Below are positions 48,723-59,385 of a stretch of 64,000 nt of DNA, in pieces. The number at the start of each line of letters is the position of its first letter. Positions within the stretch are counted from its first letter, which is position 1. The stretch comes from Stentor roeselii (Eukaryota; Ciliophora; Heterotrichea; Heterotrichida; Stentoridae): the NCBI GenBank assembly GCA_006503475.1, contig RSEH01000066.1, forward strand, positions 62,001-126,000. The letters run 5' to 3'. Position numbers and translations under genes: made by a program. Below the pieces are notes generated by a model. It was not told the DNA's origin and searched no databases. It saw only the letters and a list, made by a program, of their open reading frames with translations.

Positions 48723-51341
48723 ATGAATCAAACTGGAAAGTTACCTCTTATGAGAAGACCGATCGAGTCACGTGTTGGATCACCTCGCAAAACATTTTCA
48801 CAGACTCCTCGAGAACAGATGCGCCCCTCAAAGGAACACCCGATTAAGTTTCTTAGACCTACTAAAGAAGAGAGAGCCGGCAGCATGGATTCATATGCGG
48901 GGTCTGTTGGTAACTCAGCAAAACTGGAATTTTATGAAACTTACATCAACTTACCACAGTTTTCGCAAAGAAATCAGCATGAGAGGTTAGAAGACTCTCC
49001 TAATCTGGCTTACTTGGGAGCCGTTCAGAGACAAAAACTGAAACCCAACCCGTTTGGAATTGTTAGAAGGGCTGGTCCTGAGGCGTCTATTGACATCCAC
49101 CAGTACAGCATGGGGGACGCCTACGCCACAGCCTTTTCAGAAGGAATAAAGCATTTACGCAACGTGGACACTTTAAACCTAAAAGCGAATCGACTAACTG
49201 ACTTCGGTGCATCCCAAATCCTAAGAACCTTAGAATCAAAACAAGTAAAGCGTGTGATCTTATCTGAAAATCGCATTTCAATACAAACAGTAGACGCTCT
49301 GTCCAGTTTAATAAAATCCCAAGAAGCCCGTTTAAAAGTTTTAGAACTAGAAAGCACCAACATCTCAGAGAAGGCCTTGATGAGTCTTTGCCGTGTTTTG
49401 TCAGAAGACAAGAAACTGGCCAGGCTAAGCCTGGCCAAGAATAACTTAACATCGACATCGATTCCAGCTTTAGTTGAACTTCTAAAGTACAACTCGACCC
49501 TCAAGTACCTTGACCTGCATTGGAACAGTCTCGGTGTAGGAGGTGCAGGCGACTTGATGAAAGGACTTTCAGGGAATGACGGTCTGGTCCACATCGACTT
49601 AAGTTACAACTCTTTAGGAAGACGCGACGGAATGGTCACAGCGAAGGCGATGGCCGAGATGTTCAGTGTGAATCAGTTTCTTCAGCATGTCGACATCTCG
49701 AACAACTACCTCTCCGCAAAGGAATGTGAAGTCATCGGAGAAGGACTCAAGGAAAATCATACAGTCTTCGGGATTCATGCGCAGGGGAACGACTGTCAAG
49801 TCGACTCTAAAGGATACCTGATCCCAGTCGAAAACTTGAATAAAACTGACGTCGGGCATCTTCATCGTAGACTACTTGACACACCCAGGTATAAACTTAA
49901 AACTTACAATCGACTTAACTGCTGGATTTGTGAAAATTGGGTCGAGGTTAAATTGGACTGGAAGAACTCGTCAGGAACGCTTAGTGGACAGGTTTTTATT
50001 CATTTGGAATGTGATAATTTTAAACCTTCTGCTATGAATCCTGTGATGGAGACTTACTCTGTCACTCGAATGGTACCTCCGGGACTTGTCAAGTTTTTCT
50101 TTAGTGATGTTGAGACTATTACGGTTTCTCATGATTATAATACACATGTTTTAGAAAATCCTATTCGACTTGAGTACCCAACTGCTAATGGAACGAAAAA
50201 TTATATTGGAGTCTTGAAGACTAATGTTTTGTTTGTTGAAGCGGAAAATTGGAACTTCTCTGAAAAGCCTTCTGTTAAACCGAGAAATGACCCGAGGATC
50301 AAGGAAAGGACTGAACTCATGTTGGTTAGGGTTGAGTGGAAAATTGAAAATTCATCGTTTAAAGACTATCAGTTTGATACTCCTGAACATTTAAGTAATT
50401 GTGCGGATTATGATTATCAGGTTTCGAATTTGAAAGACTTGCTGTCCACTCAAAAAGACAAACAAGAAGTTCTATCTCTCTTAAAATCCAACTACAAGCA
50501 CATCACAGAAGGTTTCCGTCAACTTTCATCAATAAGCGGAATCGAGTTATTTTCGATAAGCAAGAACGTTTTATCCGAGTTCCTAAAGCGTTGCAAATTC
50601 GAAAACGAAGAATCCGTTCTTCAAGAAGTTGGAATCCTTTGGAACCTAAGCAACGCTCCTCAATCAAAAGGAGAAAAATACAACGCAGGTAACGGTCTCT
50701 GCCGTTACGAATTCTCCGAGTTCCTAGTCCGTCTTTCCCACACTTTATTCGTGAAAACTGGTAAAATACCAAGTTTAAATGAAGCTTTCAACAAATTAAT
50801 GGAAAGTCACATCATGTACGGCATAAAATTCTACGACCAAAGTTTCTGGCACAATGAAAAATACTTAAAAGAAGACGTCGACCTTTTCTTCAAGTTGCAT
50901 CGACCAGTCCTCGAAGCGATTTTTCTGAAATACTCAGCAATGGGCAAAGGCCCAACAGATCGTTTGAACCTTCACGAGTTTCGATTGATGTGCACTGAAG
51001 CCGGCCTTTGCAATGAAAATTTCGTGATGAGGGAAATCGACATGTGCTTCCGACAGGCGATGATGACTGAAGTTGATGAAATCTTGAGAAGTGAACATCT
51101 TCAAATGGTTTATGTCGAGTTCATTGAAGCACTTGCTAGAATCGCTGATCAGACTTTTGTTGATAAACCTGGAAAGGTCTTGACGTTGAAACAGAAACTT
51201 GAAGGGATTATTGGAAACTTGAAAAATGTTTGTCCTTCAAGGGTTTTGAGTACTTTTGAACCGCCTAATGACTCGCATTATCATAATATGAAGTATACAA
51301 GAAAATTGGTTACTACTCAGGAGTATATCGAGCCCAAGTAA
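48723..51341 (+). CDS. leucine-rich-repeat protein with EF-hand-like C-terminus, 872 aa
   Basis: Residues ~140-345 hold about seven ribonuclease-inhibitor-type LRRs (VDTLNLKANRLTDFGASQIL, LEVLELESTNIS-like, LKYLDLHWNSLGVGG, HIDLSYNSLGRRDG, HVDISNNYLSAKE). A beta-rich domain follows at ~390-560 (NCWICENWVEVKLDW). The C-terminal ~250 residues look like degenerate EF-hands, ending in MVYVEFIEALARIAD. The basic N-terminus is disordered. LRR proteins with this kind of tail are common in ciliated protists; the specific role is unknown. Confidence 0.85.
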   Translation: MNQTGKLPLMRRPIESRVGSPRKTFSQTPREQMRPSKEHPIKFLRPTKEERAGSMDSYAGSVGNSAKLEFYETYINLPQFSQRNQHERLEDSPNLAYLGAVQRQKLKPNPFGIVRRAGPEASIDIHQYSMGDAYATAFSEGIKHLRNVDTLNLKANRLTDFGASQILRTLESKQVKRVILSENRISIQTVDALSSLIKSQEARLKVLELESTNISEKALMSLCRVLSEDKKLARLSLAKNNLTSTSIPALVELLKYNSTLKYLDLHWNSLGVGGAGDLMKGLSGNDGLVHIDLSYNSLGRRDGMVTAKAMAEMFSVNQFLQHVDISNNYLSAKECEVIGEGLKENHTVFGIHAQGNDCQVDSKGYLIPVENLNKTDVGHLHRRLLDTPRYKLKTYNRLNCWICENWVEVKLDWKNSSGTLSGQVFIHLECDNFKPSAMNPVMETYSVTRMVPPGLVKFFFSDVETITVSHDYNTHVLENPIRLEYPTANGTKNYIGVLKTNVLFVEAENWNFSEKPSVKPRNDPRIKERTELMLVRVEWKIENSSFKDYQFDTPEHLSNCADYDYQVSNLKDLLSTQKDKQEVLSLLKSNYKHITEGFRQLSSISGIELFSISKNVLSEFLKRCKFENEESVLQEVGILWNLSNAPQSKGEKYNAGNGLCRYEFSEFLVRLSHTLFVKTGKIPSLNEAFNKLMESHIMYGIKFYDQSFWHNEKYLKEDVDLFFKLHRPVLEAIFLKYSAMGKGPTDRLNLHEFRLMCTEAGLCNENFVMREIDMCFRQAMMTEVDEILRSEHLQMVYVEFIEALARIADQTFVDKPGKVLTLKQKLEGIIGNLKNVCPSRVLSTFEPPNDSHYHNMKYTRKLVTTQEYIEPK

Positions 51342-51368
51342 TTTTAATAACTTTAAATAGACTTATAA

Positions 51369-51617
51369 ATGGCCAAAGACAACGCTGGACCTATCATGCT
51401 TGGCAGCTTTATATATGTTATTCTTTTTCTTGCTATTGGAGTGCCTGTTAGCATCTATGCTAGGAACCAAACTAAGGATGAGTCGCAAAAAAAAGAAAAT
51501 TTTTTCCTTGCTTGGGTTTTTAGCTTGATTGCTACCTTTTGTATGTGGTTAATGTGGGTTTGCTGTTATTTACACCAGATGAACCCTCTAGTAACCCCCG
51601 AAGTAGGACATCATTAA
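51369..51617 (+). CDS. VMA9: V-type ATPase subunit e
   Basis: 82 residues with two hydrophobic segments (MLGSFIYVILFLAIGVPVSI and FSLIATFCMWLMWVCCYL) and the family's closing motif LHQMNPLVTP. This small, hydrophobic subunit of the Vo sector is needed for assembly of the proton pump on lysosomes, contractile-vacuole membranes and food vacuoles. The start is TATAAATGG, 27 bp after the LRR gene. Confidence 0.88.
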   Translation: MAKDNAGPIMLGSFIYVILFLAIGVPVSIYARNQTKDESQKKENFFLAWVFSLIATFCMWLMWVCCYLHQMNPLVTPEVGHH

Positions 51618-51628
51618 TAGTTAATAGT

Positions 51629-51835
51629 CTAACTAACAAAAGAGTAAATCATTCCCGCAATGGTCAAAAAAGCTAAAGCCAAGAACATTCCAATGCAAAT
51701 AAAGTGAAACACATTCAATTTTTTAGGATGCGACTCTTCTTCCTCATCAGCCAAGACATGATTATGAAAAGAGCTGTATCCCCAGGACATAGTCGAGTTG
51801 ATCTGTTTGACTTCTTCCGAACGAGGAGATTCCAT
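51629..51835 (-). CDS. small single-TM protein, 68 aa
   Basis: The start is GATAAATGG. The N-terminal half is acidic and soluble; the C-terminal half is one membrane helix (FICIGMFLALAFLTIAGMIY) with almost nothing after it, so it is probably tail-anchored. No family recognised. Its stop is 11 bp from that of the convergent V-ATPase gene. Confidence 0.68.
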   Translation of the reverse strand: MESPRSEEVKQINSTMSWGYSSFHNHVLADEEEESHPKKLNVFHFICIGMFLALAFLTIAGMIYSFVS

Positions 51836-51876
51836 TTATCTGGACGAGAAAATTAATTCTTATTAAATTTTTACCC

Positions 51877-52596
51877 TCATTCCTTTTTCACAAACTTCAT
51901 CAAGCTCTTCACTGCCAGACTCGAAGTATTCTTCACAGCACTAAAAAGACCAGTCTGAGCCTTGGAGCCGATATTCGATAAAAAATAAGCCCCACCGATT
52001 AAAGAAGCAGTGACAAGAGCGACTTGTTCATATCCAAAATTTTGTTCATTCTTTTTTTTACAACTTTTCGATCTTTTTCTTTTTTTCTCATGGTTGAAAT
52101 TTCTGGTGGTTTTCGCAAGTTTTGAATGATTTTCAGGTTTTTTTATTATTGGGGAAATAAGAGGATTTTTGAACATCTTTTTTTCTGAATGGCTTGGGTA
52201 GAGATACTCGGTGTTTATAGAGCCGATTGTTTCGTTTTGCATCTCAATTTCGTCTTTTGGGTCTTTGGAAAATCGTTGGTCTTTGGGAACTTCTAAGAAA
52301 TTCACTTGTTTTTTTGGAGTCTTTAAAATTGGAGTTTGAGTTTTGACTTGGGGCTTTGGATGATGTTTTTTGTCTTCTTTTCCTGATTTTCGGCTGGAGT
52401 GCTTTAGAAGGAATAGGTCGAGCTTACAATTCTCGAACTTTATAAACGTGTTGTCGAATGGACAAAAAAAACACCGCTCGGAATAGATCCGCTTTGATAT
52501 GCACTTTGCGCAGAGGTTGTGCCCGCATGGGAGGATGAAGGGCTTTTGAGACTCGCTGTATGGGTTTTGGCATCCTTTACAGATCACGTGATTCAT
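51877..52596 (-). CDS. RING-finger protein with C-terminal hydrophobic segment, 239 aa
   Basis: An N-terminal RING finger: CKGCQNPY, CGHNLCAKCI, CFFCPFDN. Then ~130 residues are basic and disordered with KKRKRSKSCKKK. A hydrophobic segment near 195-210 (VALVTASLIGGAYFLSNIG) may be a membrane anchor. It is likely a ubiquitin ligase. The start follows CTATATAAAC. Confidence 0.85.
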   Translation of the reverse strand: MNHVICKGCQNPYSESQKPFILPCGHNLCAKCISKRIYSERCFFCPFDNTFIKFENCKLDLFLLKHSSRKSGKEDKKHHPKPQVKTQTPILKTPKKQVNFLEVPKDQRFSKDPKDEIEMQNETIGSINTEYLYPSHSEKKMFKNPLISPIIKKPENHSKLAKTTRNFNHEKKRKRSKSCKKKNEQNFGYEQVALVTASLIGGAYFLSNIGSKAQTGLFSAVKNTSSLAVKSLMKFVKKE

Positions 52597-52811
52597 GTTT
52601 ATATAGAATCAGAGTTTTAAATATTTCTAATCCCAAGCAAATCCTCTATAAAATCATTTCAAAAGCCCATCCTAACCAAATCAAAATCCATCAAAATACA
52701 AAATCCAAATCCCATCATTCAACTATTTCATCCTTTTCCTCCACAATCAATCTCAAAATTTCGAATTTGAAGCAAAAATCATTTCACTCCATTTTCACTC
52801 GCTGATAAAGA

Positions 52812-54188
52812 ATGTCAGTTAATTCAAAAGATGTGAAAGACTTGACAATAATCGAAAGTAAATTCTAAGCAGGTCGATTATTTTGGAGTACACAAGACCG
52901 GAAAGCCGAAGACAACCTGATAATTTTAAATTCCGATCGAGAGTTTAAATATCTTGCCTTTTGTAACGAAATCGGACCTGTCGACATAAACATCACTTAC
53001 AAGTTTTGCAAGAAACTTGAAGGGCTCTTGAATGATCCACAACATGAAGGTAAAAAAATCGTGCATGTTACTTCTCCGCATCCTAGTAAAAAGTCTAACT
53101 CGGCTTACTTGATGGGCGCTTTTTGTATTATAGTTTTAAAACGATCTGCTTTGCAGGTGACTGAAATGTTTTCTAATGTTCCTGTAAGGTTTAGAGATGC
53201 TTCGGAAGGAACTTGCCACTTTTTTTTGTCACTTTCAGACTGCTTCCAAGGTCTAGAGCATGCGATTCGTCGTAACTGGTTCAACTACCTCACCTTCGAT
53301 TCACCCTTCTACGAGCACTACTCCAAACCTTCAAACGGTGACCTAAACTGGTTAATCCCAGGTCAATTCCTCGCTTTTTCCAGTCCAAAAAGCGATTCAG
53401 AGCCATTATCTCGAAATTCAAAGCTTCCAGCATCAAAATACTCAGAAATCCTTTCAAACCTTTCAATAAAAACAGTAATCCGTTTAAACAAAGCCAAATA
53501 CGAGCCATCTCATTTCACAAATTCAAAAATAAGCCACTACGACCTACACTTCAAAGACGGAAGTGTTCCTTGCCTAGAGCTCGTCGACAGGTTCATCGAC
53601 ATCTGCTCGTCAAACCAAGGAGCAGTTGGAGTCCACTGCAAAGCAGGCCTGGGTCGTACAGGAACTTTAATCGGCTGTTACAGTATAAAAATCTTCAAAT
53701 TTCCAGCTTCAGCCTTCATCGCCTGGTGTCGACTTTGCAGGCCTGGAAGTGTTTTAGGTCCTCAACAGCAGTTTTTGATAGACTACGAAGATTCAGTCAA
53801 AAATAAGAAAAAATTCTGTCTTTCAACTGTTGGAATCGATTCAACTAAAGCAGTCCTCGGAGACCAAAACCAAGGGTTGAGACTTTTACAGGCGAAGAAG
53901 AGAAGAAGTGAAAGTATTTCAGAAGTTTCTAGTGTTGATATTAACACTCCTGTTAAAGATGAGGATTTCAAGGTGGAGAAGAAGGAAAATGAAAAAAGTT
54001 GTCAGAAGGATGGATTTAAAACACCTGAAAAAAGATGTAGATTTGGATATGAAATTGGAAAACTCTGTGCCAAGAGGTATAATGGGAAGTATCGCAATGC
54101 TTTTTTCTATGAATCTGCTGGGAAGAACTTGAAAACGAATAGAATTTATAAAATACTTTATGGAGCTAACGATGAAGATATTAATTAA
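52812..54188 (+). CDS. CDC14: CDC14 dual-specificity phosphatase (two exons)
   Basis: The ATG at 52812 and a 15-nt intron at 52858-52872 yield 453 residues. After the join the N-terminus reads IESRLFWSTQ, followed by NEIGPVDINITYKFCKKL, matching the CDC14 N-terminal domain. VPVRFRDASEGTC, DLNWLIPGQFLAFSSP and VIRLNKAKYEPSHF are family motifs. The catalytic loop is VHCKAGLGRTGTLIGC with Cys271, and the trailing CRPGSVLGPQQQFL is diagnostic. CDC14 removes proline-directed phosphates and acts in mitotic exit and, in ciliated organisms, at basal bodies. The stop is 5 bp from that of the convergent CHD gene. Confidence 0.97.
52858..52872 (+). other. 15-nt spliceosomal intron (CDC14)
   Basis: GTAAATTCTAAGCAG, with A at position 10, phase 1. 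Read-through ends in TAA inside the intron; removal gives an uninterrupted CDC14 N-terminus. Confidence 0.95.
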
Positions 54189-54193
54189 AGTTC

Positions 54194-57100
54194 TTAGTGT
54201 TTGCTTAAAAATGAAAGCTCAGTGTTTTGATCTGGAAACATCGGTGATTGAGGAATTTCGATGTTGTTTACCTCTGGAAGTTTCTTTTGTTTCCACTCGT
54301 TTGAGTGACGCTCGCAGAGAGTCTTTCGTCCCCAAGGCCCGCTGCCCCAGTTTGACTTGCGTGCGCCGCAGTATCTGCACCATTCAAGGCCGTAAGTGCT
54401 GTAGTCCACCTCTTCAGGCGGTCTTAGCCCATGCTTTAAATAAACCTCTTCTGAAGCTTTTTCTATTTTCATCTGTGTATCTTCTGAAGCCCTTCCTTTT
54501 CCTTTCTCTGTTTTTTTCACCTTTTCTCGAATTTTTTTACCTTCAGGTTTATCAATTTCCATCATTTCTGCTTTTGCAAGATTTTCAACTTCTTCTTTTT
54601 TTTCCTTCTTTTTTTTCCCTTCCCTATTTTCCCTATTTTCCCTATTTTCTCTATTTTCTCTATTTTCCCTATTTTCCCTATTTTCCCGAGTTTTACTTTC
54701 CTTATTTTCTGTGTTTTTTTTACCTTCTTCTTCTTTTTTCCTTTTTTTCACTCCAGGAGGTTTGGCTTCTTCAACAAGGCTTAAATTTGTGAATTTCTGT
54801 GAAAATTCATTGAGTTTCGCTTTAAGTTGAATGACGATTTCTTTCATTGCAAGCTTCTGAGAAGTGTAGACTGGTGGCCTGCAGGGTTGTTTATGCTGAT
54901 GACAGACGATGAACTTTTTGTTGAGTCTTACAACGTTGCGGGTGTAGCAGCGAAGGTGATAAGCAGTCGGACAGCGGGTGCACTGAAGGAGAGCCTTGGA
55001 ATTTCCCGCATTTTTACACTGAACACAATAATGCCAAGGACATATAAACCTTTTTTTCGGTTTTTCCTGCAAACAACTGACATGATAGAACTTTCCACAG
55101 CTACTTAAAGAGCACTTCACAACACCTTCTTGAGTTTTATCTTCTAAATTCTGCAAAAAAACAGCTTTTTTCCCACATGTGAAGCAACTTGCAGTGTTAG
55201 CGACACAATCCCGACATTTCCACCCAAGACTATCTAAAACATTAACCTCTTCATTTTCAGGTAAGTTCCCATCATGGTTCGGGTCAAGTTCTTTATTTTT
55301 ACATTTGACATGAAAGCCTCTTCGACAAGGTCCCGCACAAACAAAGCGAACGCCTTCTTTTTCACAATGAACACAAAGAATGCCTGACCCTCCAAAACTT
55401 GTAACTTTTCTTTTTCCTGAGTTATCAGGTCCTTCTTCTTCACTGTCACTGACGAGTTTAGGTTCATCAACTTTTAAAATCCTGTTGAACCTGCGATTAG
55501 GTCGAGTAAGTTCATTCATCCATTTAGAAGCGGATTGTCTTTTCACTCGAGGAAAGACTTTATTTTGTGTGACTTGATATAAAAGTGTAGTGAGTACATC
55601 TTCATCTTCATTGTTGCCCTCCATCGAATTACGTCCTGCGACTACATCATTGACAGCGAGTTCTAATTCTTCAAAGAACTCTTCACATTGAACAGTGGCA
55701 TCAAAGCTCCTGTCATTCATTTTCGTGAGAAGTCTCGAAGACAGTGAAGTCTGAGGAGGTAAAATCTTATTCCAGAAGTTCGGATCATCAATGTTAATAC
55801 TTGTATCAGCTCCATGTGAAACAAATGAAGACTTGCTGAAGCTATAACATCGATTAATCACATTATAGTTCACTACTCGACTCGCTTGTAATATTTCATC
55901 AATGTTACTTTCAAAGAACTGTTGACTTTTACTAGAGTCTTCTTCAAGTATGCTATAAGCGCCGTATTTCAAAAGATTTTCTATTTCTGTCTTATTTTCT
56001 TTTGCAAAGACAGCCTGGTCCAAGCCTAACTTTTTAGAAGCTCTTTCAAACATCTGCGCTTCGTAAGTTCGAGCTGTGACCAGGCGGTAGACTTGAACTT
56101 CTTCTGTCTGGCCTATTCGATGCGCTCGGGCCGTCGCTTGGACGTCGTTTTGAGGGTTCCAGTCACTGTCGAAAATTATGACCACTTGGGCGGACGTCAG
56201 GTTTATTCCTAGACCCCCTGCTCGAGTTGATAGAAGAAAAACGTCGATTTGTTGGTCGTTTGTGTTGAATCTCTCGATTGAGGCTGTTCGGTCTGATGCT
56301 TTCACTGAACCGTCTAGACGTTCGTATTTGTAGGACTTTGCATGAAGGTATTCTTCTAGTAAGTTAAGCATTTGGGTAAATTGGGAAAAAATTAGGACTT
56401 TTTTTCCTTGACTTTTTAGCTTTGGAAGGAGTTTGTCGAGTAATACCATTTTTCCTGAACTTTCAACCATTTTTTTTATTTTTTCATCTTCGCTTAAGGA
56501 TGTGGATAGGCTTTGTTGAACACCTTTAATCATATAAGGATGGTTGCAACATTTTCTTAACTGCATTTCCATGTTGCTTAACTGTGGAGTCGCCGTACCT
56601 TTACATAAGAAATTTCTATTTCTCTCATATATTGCTCGATAATAAGTCTTCTGTAAATTTGTAAGTTCCACATCAATAATCGTCTCTTGTAAAGGCGGGA
56701 TACTTTTTTCCACCTCTTCTTTCAACCTTCTTAACAAATAAGGACGAATATTTTGTTGAAGTTCTTCGACCTGCTCATGAGTTTCAAGGTTTCCATATCT
56801 TTGAAGGAACTGAGGAAGACTCGAAAATTCATGAGGCTCGATAAAGTTCAAAAGACTCCAAAGTTCTTCTGTGTTATTTTGAAGTGGAGTTCCAGTCATC
56901 AACAGGAATCGTTTACAAGAAAGTTCTTTAAGAAACTGTAAAATTTTCGCATGTTTATTCTTCAGTCGATGAGCTTCATCAATAACAATCATCTGAAAAG
57001 GAATTTCAGTGAAAAACTTAGAATAATCCTGCATGAAGACCTCAAAAGAAGTGACAAGAATATTAAACTTGACAAGTCTTGACTTATCTGAAAGTCCTCC

Positions 57101-58745
57101 TCTTTTCATGACATCTGTGAAGAAAAGTTCAAATTTCCTGCACATGTCTCTTCCTTCAGAGCCGTTGGTGTCATGATAAATGACGGTGTTTAAAGCAGTC
57201 CAGTCCTCAGCAGTTTTTTTCCAATGTGCCAGGGTGGTGAGGGGGGCGAGGACGAGGTAAGGTCCTCTTAACTTGAAGCCAGTGGCCAGGGTGTTAATAA
57301 AAGAAATGGCTTGGACAGTTTTACCAAGTCCCATTTCATCTGCTAAGATACTGTTTCTTTTACTTGACCAGTTGTGAAGAAGCCAGTTAAGTCCAGCGAC
57401 TTGATACTCTCGTAGTTGTCGGTTATCACGGAACAACGGCGACTTCGACATCGAGTGAATAGAAGTCCGGTGGTCGTATGTCGGGAAGTCTAAAGAAGAC
57501 AACAGTCCTAAAACTTGAGCACTTTTCGGATTGTAACGTTTTTTATCACTCATCAATGAGACCAGTCTTGAAAAGTTGTTGTTTAAGTCAGTCATTTCTT
57601 GTCGAACTACTGTGTCAAGTGCTTTGTTGAACTTGTAAAAATCACTGATCTTGTCAGGACACCTCAAAAGAGACTCAGGTTCCCATGACACGTCAGAGTA
57701 CGACAAATTTTTCCATTTTACCAGAAAAAGCTTATCAACTTCACTTTCCAAGTTAAATCCAAGTAGTTCTTCTTGATTCAGATGTTGTTCATTAAGACTC
57801 GCGTCTTCTTCTTCCTCAGCTTTCGTGAATTCATTAACGTCCAAGTCAGTAGTAAGTATATCAGGATTATTCACATCAACTCCAGGTACAAGAGTCACCC
57901 ATCGAAGTGAATACTTTCCAAACTCCTCATTATGCCAAATTTTATAATAATGTATCGCAAGTTGTCTTAAAGTATCACAAATCACTCGAATATCATCAAG
58001 TCGATCAGGCACACAAAGCTGACAGTTCTTAAAAACAAAGCCCAAGTCCTTCCAAAACTCAATTGGAAACGCGTAATAACTATTAAAAAGTCGATTGTGA
58101 ATCGTGGTAAAGTCCATCGGGTACTTCGTCTTAGACAAGTAAAATTCACCTCCTTCCATGCATGCCTCGATCGGGTACAGAAAAGGTATTCCATAAGTAA
58201 ACCCGTTCTTTCTGAAGTTCATGAGCTTTGAAAGGATCAGTGCACATTTTCCTTGCCATTTATCAACAATCTGGCAGGCTTGTCTCGGATGAATTACAGG
58301 GAAAATTTCTGTGGTGCATAATACTCGGTCGACTTCTGTGAAGCTTGGGTCGAAAAACTTGTTTTCCTCTGGCAGGACTCGATTTAGTCTGTCTTTCAAA
58401 AAGCGATTCAGCTTCACTTTCCCGTTTCTGCCTTCTTCGCAGACCTCTTTCTCAGTGAGCCATTGCAAATGAAGATGTGACATCTGCTTGTACTTGACTA
58501 GATACCTTTCGTCGCGAAATCCAAGGATTTGATCGATTGGAGGATTGAGGACAACTTTCCAAGGGCCGATTCCTGGAAGTTCTTCCGCGTTGGCTTCTTC
58601 TTCGCTTTCTGAGTCGGGCACTATGTACCTAAGTCAAGTCTTACTTTCGCTCTGTTCTTGTGCGTTGTGACTGTCTTCTTTGACCGCTTCTTGGCTTAAA
58701 TACGCCATAGTCAGAATTATCGTCAGAATCAGTGTATACACTCAT
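54194..58745 (-). CDS. CHD-family chromatin remodeller with PHD array (two exons)
   Basis: A 16-nt intron at 58629-58644 joins a 33-codon first exon (ATG at 58745) to the long exon, 1511 residues in all. Two chromodomains are present (YLVKYKQMSHLHLQWL; FLVKWKNLSYSDVSWEPE). The SNF2 ATPase shows REYQVAGLNWLLHNW, DEMGLGKT, VIDEAHRLKN and RAHRIGQTEEVQVYRLV. After the motor come PHD-type zinc fingers (CVHCEKEG, CRDCVANTASCFTCG, CSLSSCGKFYHVSC, CVQCKN, CTRCPTAYHLRC), an (REN) repeat tract, and a GATA-like finger (CRYCGARKSNWGSG to CERH). The chromodomain-ATPase order is that of CHD proteins; it slides nucleosomes in the nucleus. PHDs after rather than before the motor are unusual for CHD3-5. Confidence 0.96.
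54618..54688 (-). repeat. 9-bp tandem repeat coding for (Arg-Glu-Asn)n
   Basis: Seven to eight copies of a 9-bp unit (plus strand TATTTTCCC with C/T variants) inside the CHD gene. The frame is kept, giving seven REN triplets. Such a tract is prone to length change. Confidence 0.9.
58629..58644 (-). other. 16-nt spliceosomal intron (CHD gene)
   Basis: On the minus strand the sequence is GTAAGACTTGACTTAG, phase 2. Read-through gives AAG TAA; removal joins the upstream ATG frame to the chromodomain frame, which otherwise lacks an ATG. Confidence 0.88.
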
Positions 58746-59385
58746 CCCTTTTACAAAATATGAATTAATGGATGATATTTCGCTTACAGAGCCCTTAATT
58801 TTCAGCGGATTTTTAGGATTTTCAAGAAATCTTTGAGCTTGGGATGAAGGGGTTTAAGATTTTTTTTAGATTATTGTTTAAATGATAAAGTTTGGGTAGT
58901 CCTGTTCTAGATTTCGTTTCTGCTAAGTTTACTCCTCTTGTCGTCGATTAAGGGCAGTTGTTAGAGTTCTCATTGTGATAACTTGGATGAAGGATCAGGT
59001 AAATGGAGCCAGTTTTCAAAATTTCAACAGAGTTGAATATATTTATTATAATTTTAGGAAGGATTAAATAATACCTGCTAGAATCACAAAAAGAAGAATA
59101 ATTTTCGATATGCAGAATTGATTTATATTTGTAAGATTTGAATTGAATTTTACATTTATGAGAAATTTTACAGGTGGAATGGCTGAAAGAGAGAAGAGAT
59201 CAGGCGATGATGAAGTGAAACTAAGAAAACTTTGAATTAGAAGCTAAGAAATATATTCTAACTAAAAATGAAGGAACTAAATTTAGGGAATTAAACATTT
59301 AAACGCATAATCAGGATTGAGCTTTGATTTAGATCAAAGTATGAAACCATGATTCGAATTCACATTATCTGAATTACAAGACTAT
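58746..59385. other. intergenic spacer upstream of the CHD gene
   Basis: About 640 bp. A plus-strand ATG in AATTAATGGATG (58768) opens only 22 codons. The part 58830-58930 is G/T-rich, the expected 5' flank of a minus-strand gene. Nothing else recognised. Confidence 0.6.

Noticed and set aside
53028-53040. CDC14 start at the internal ATG 53043
   Set aside because: The family's N-terminal domain lies upstream and is restored by the intron at 52858-52872, giving a start at 52812.
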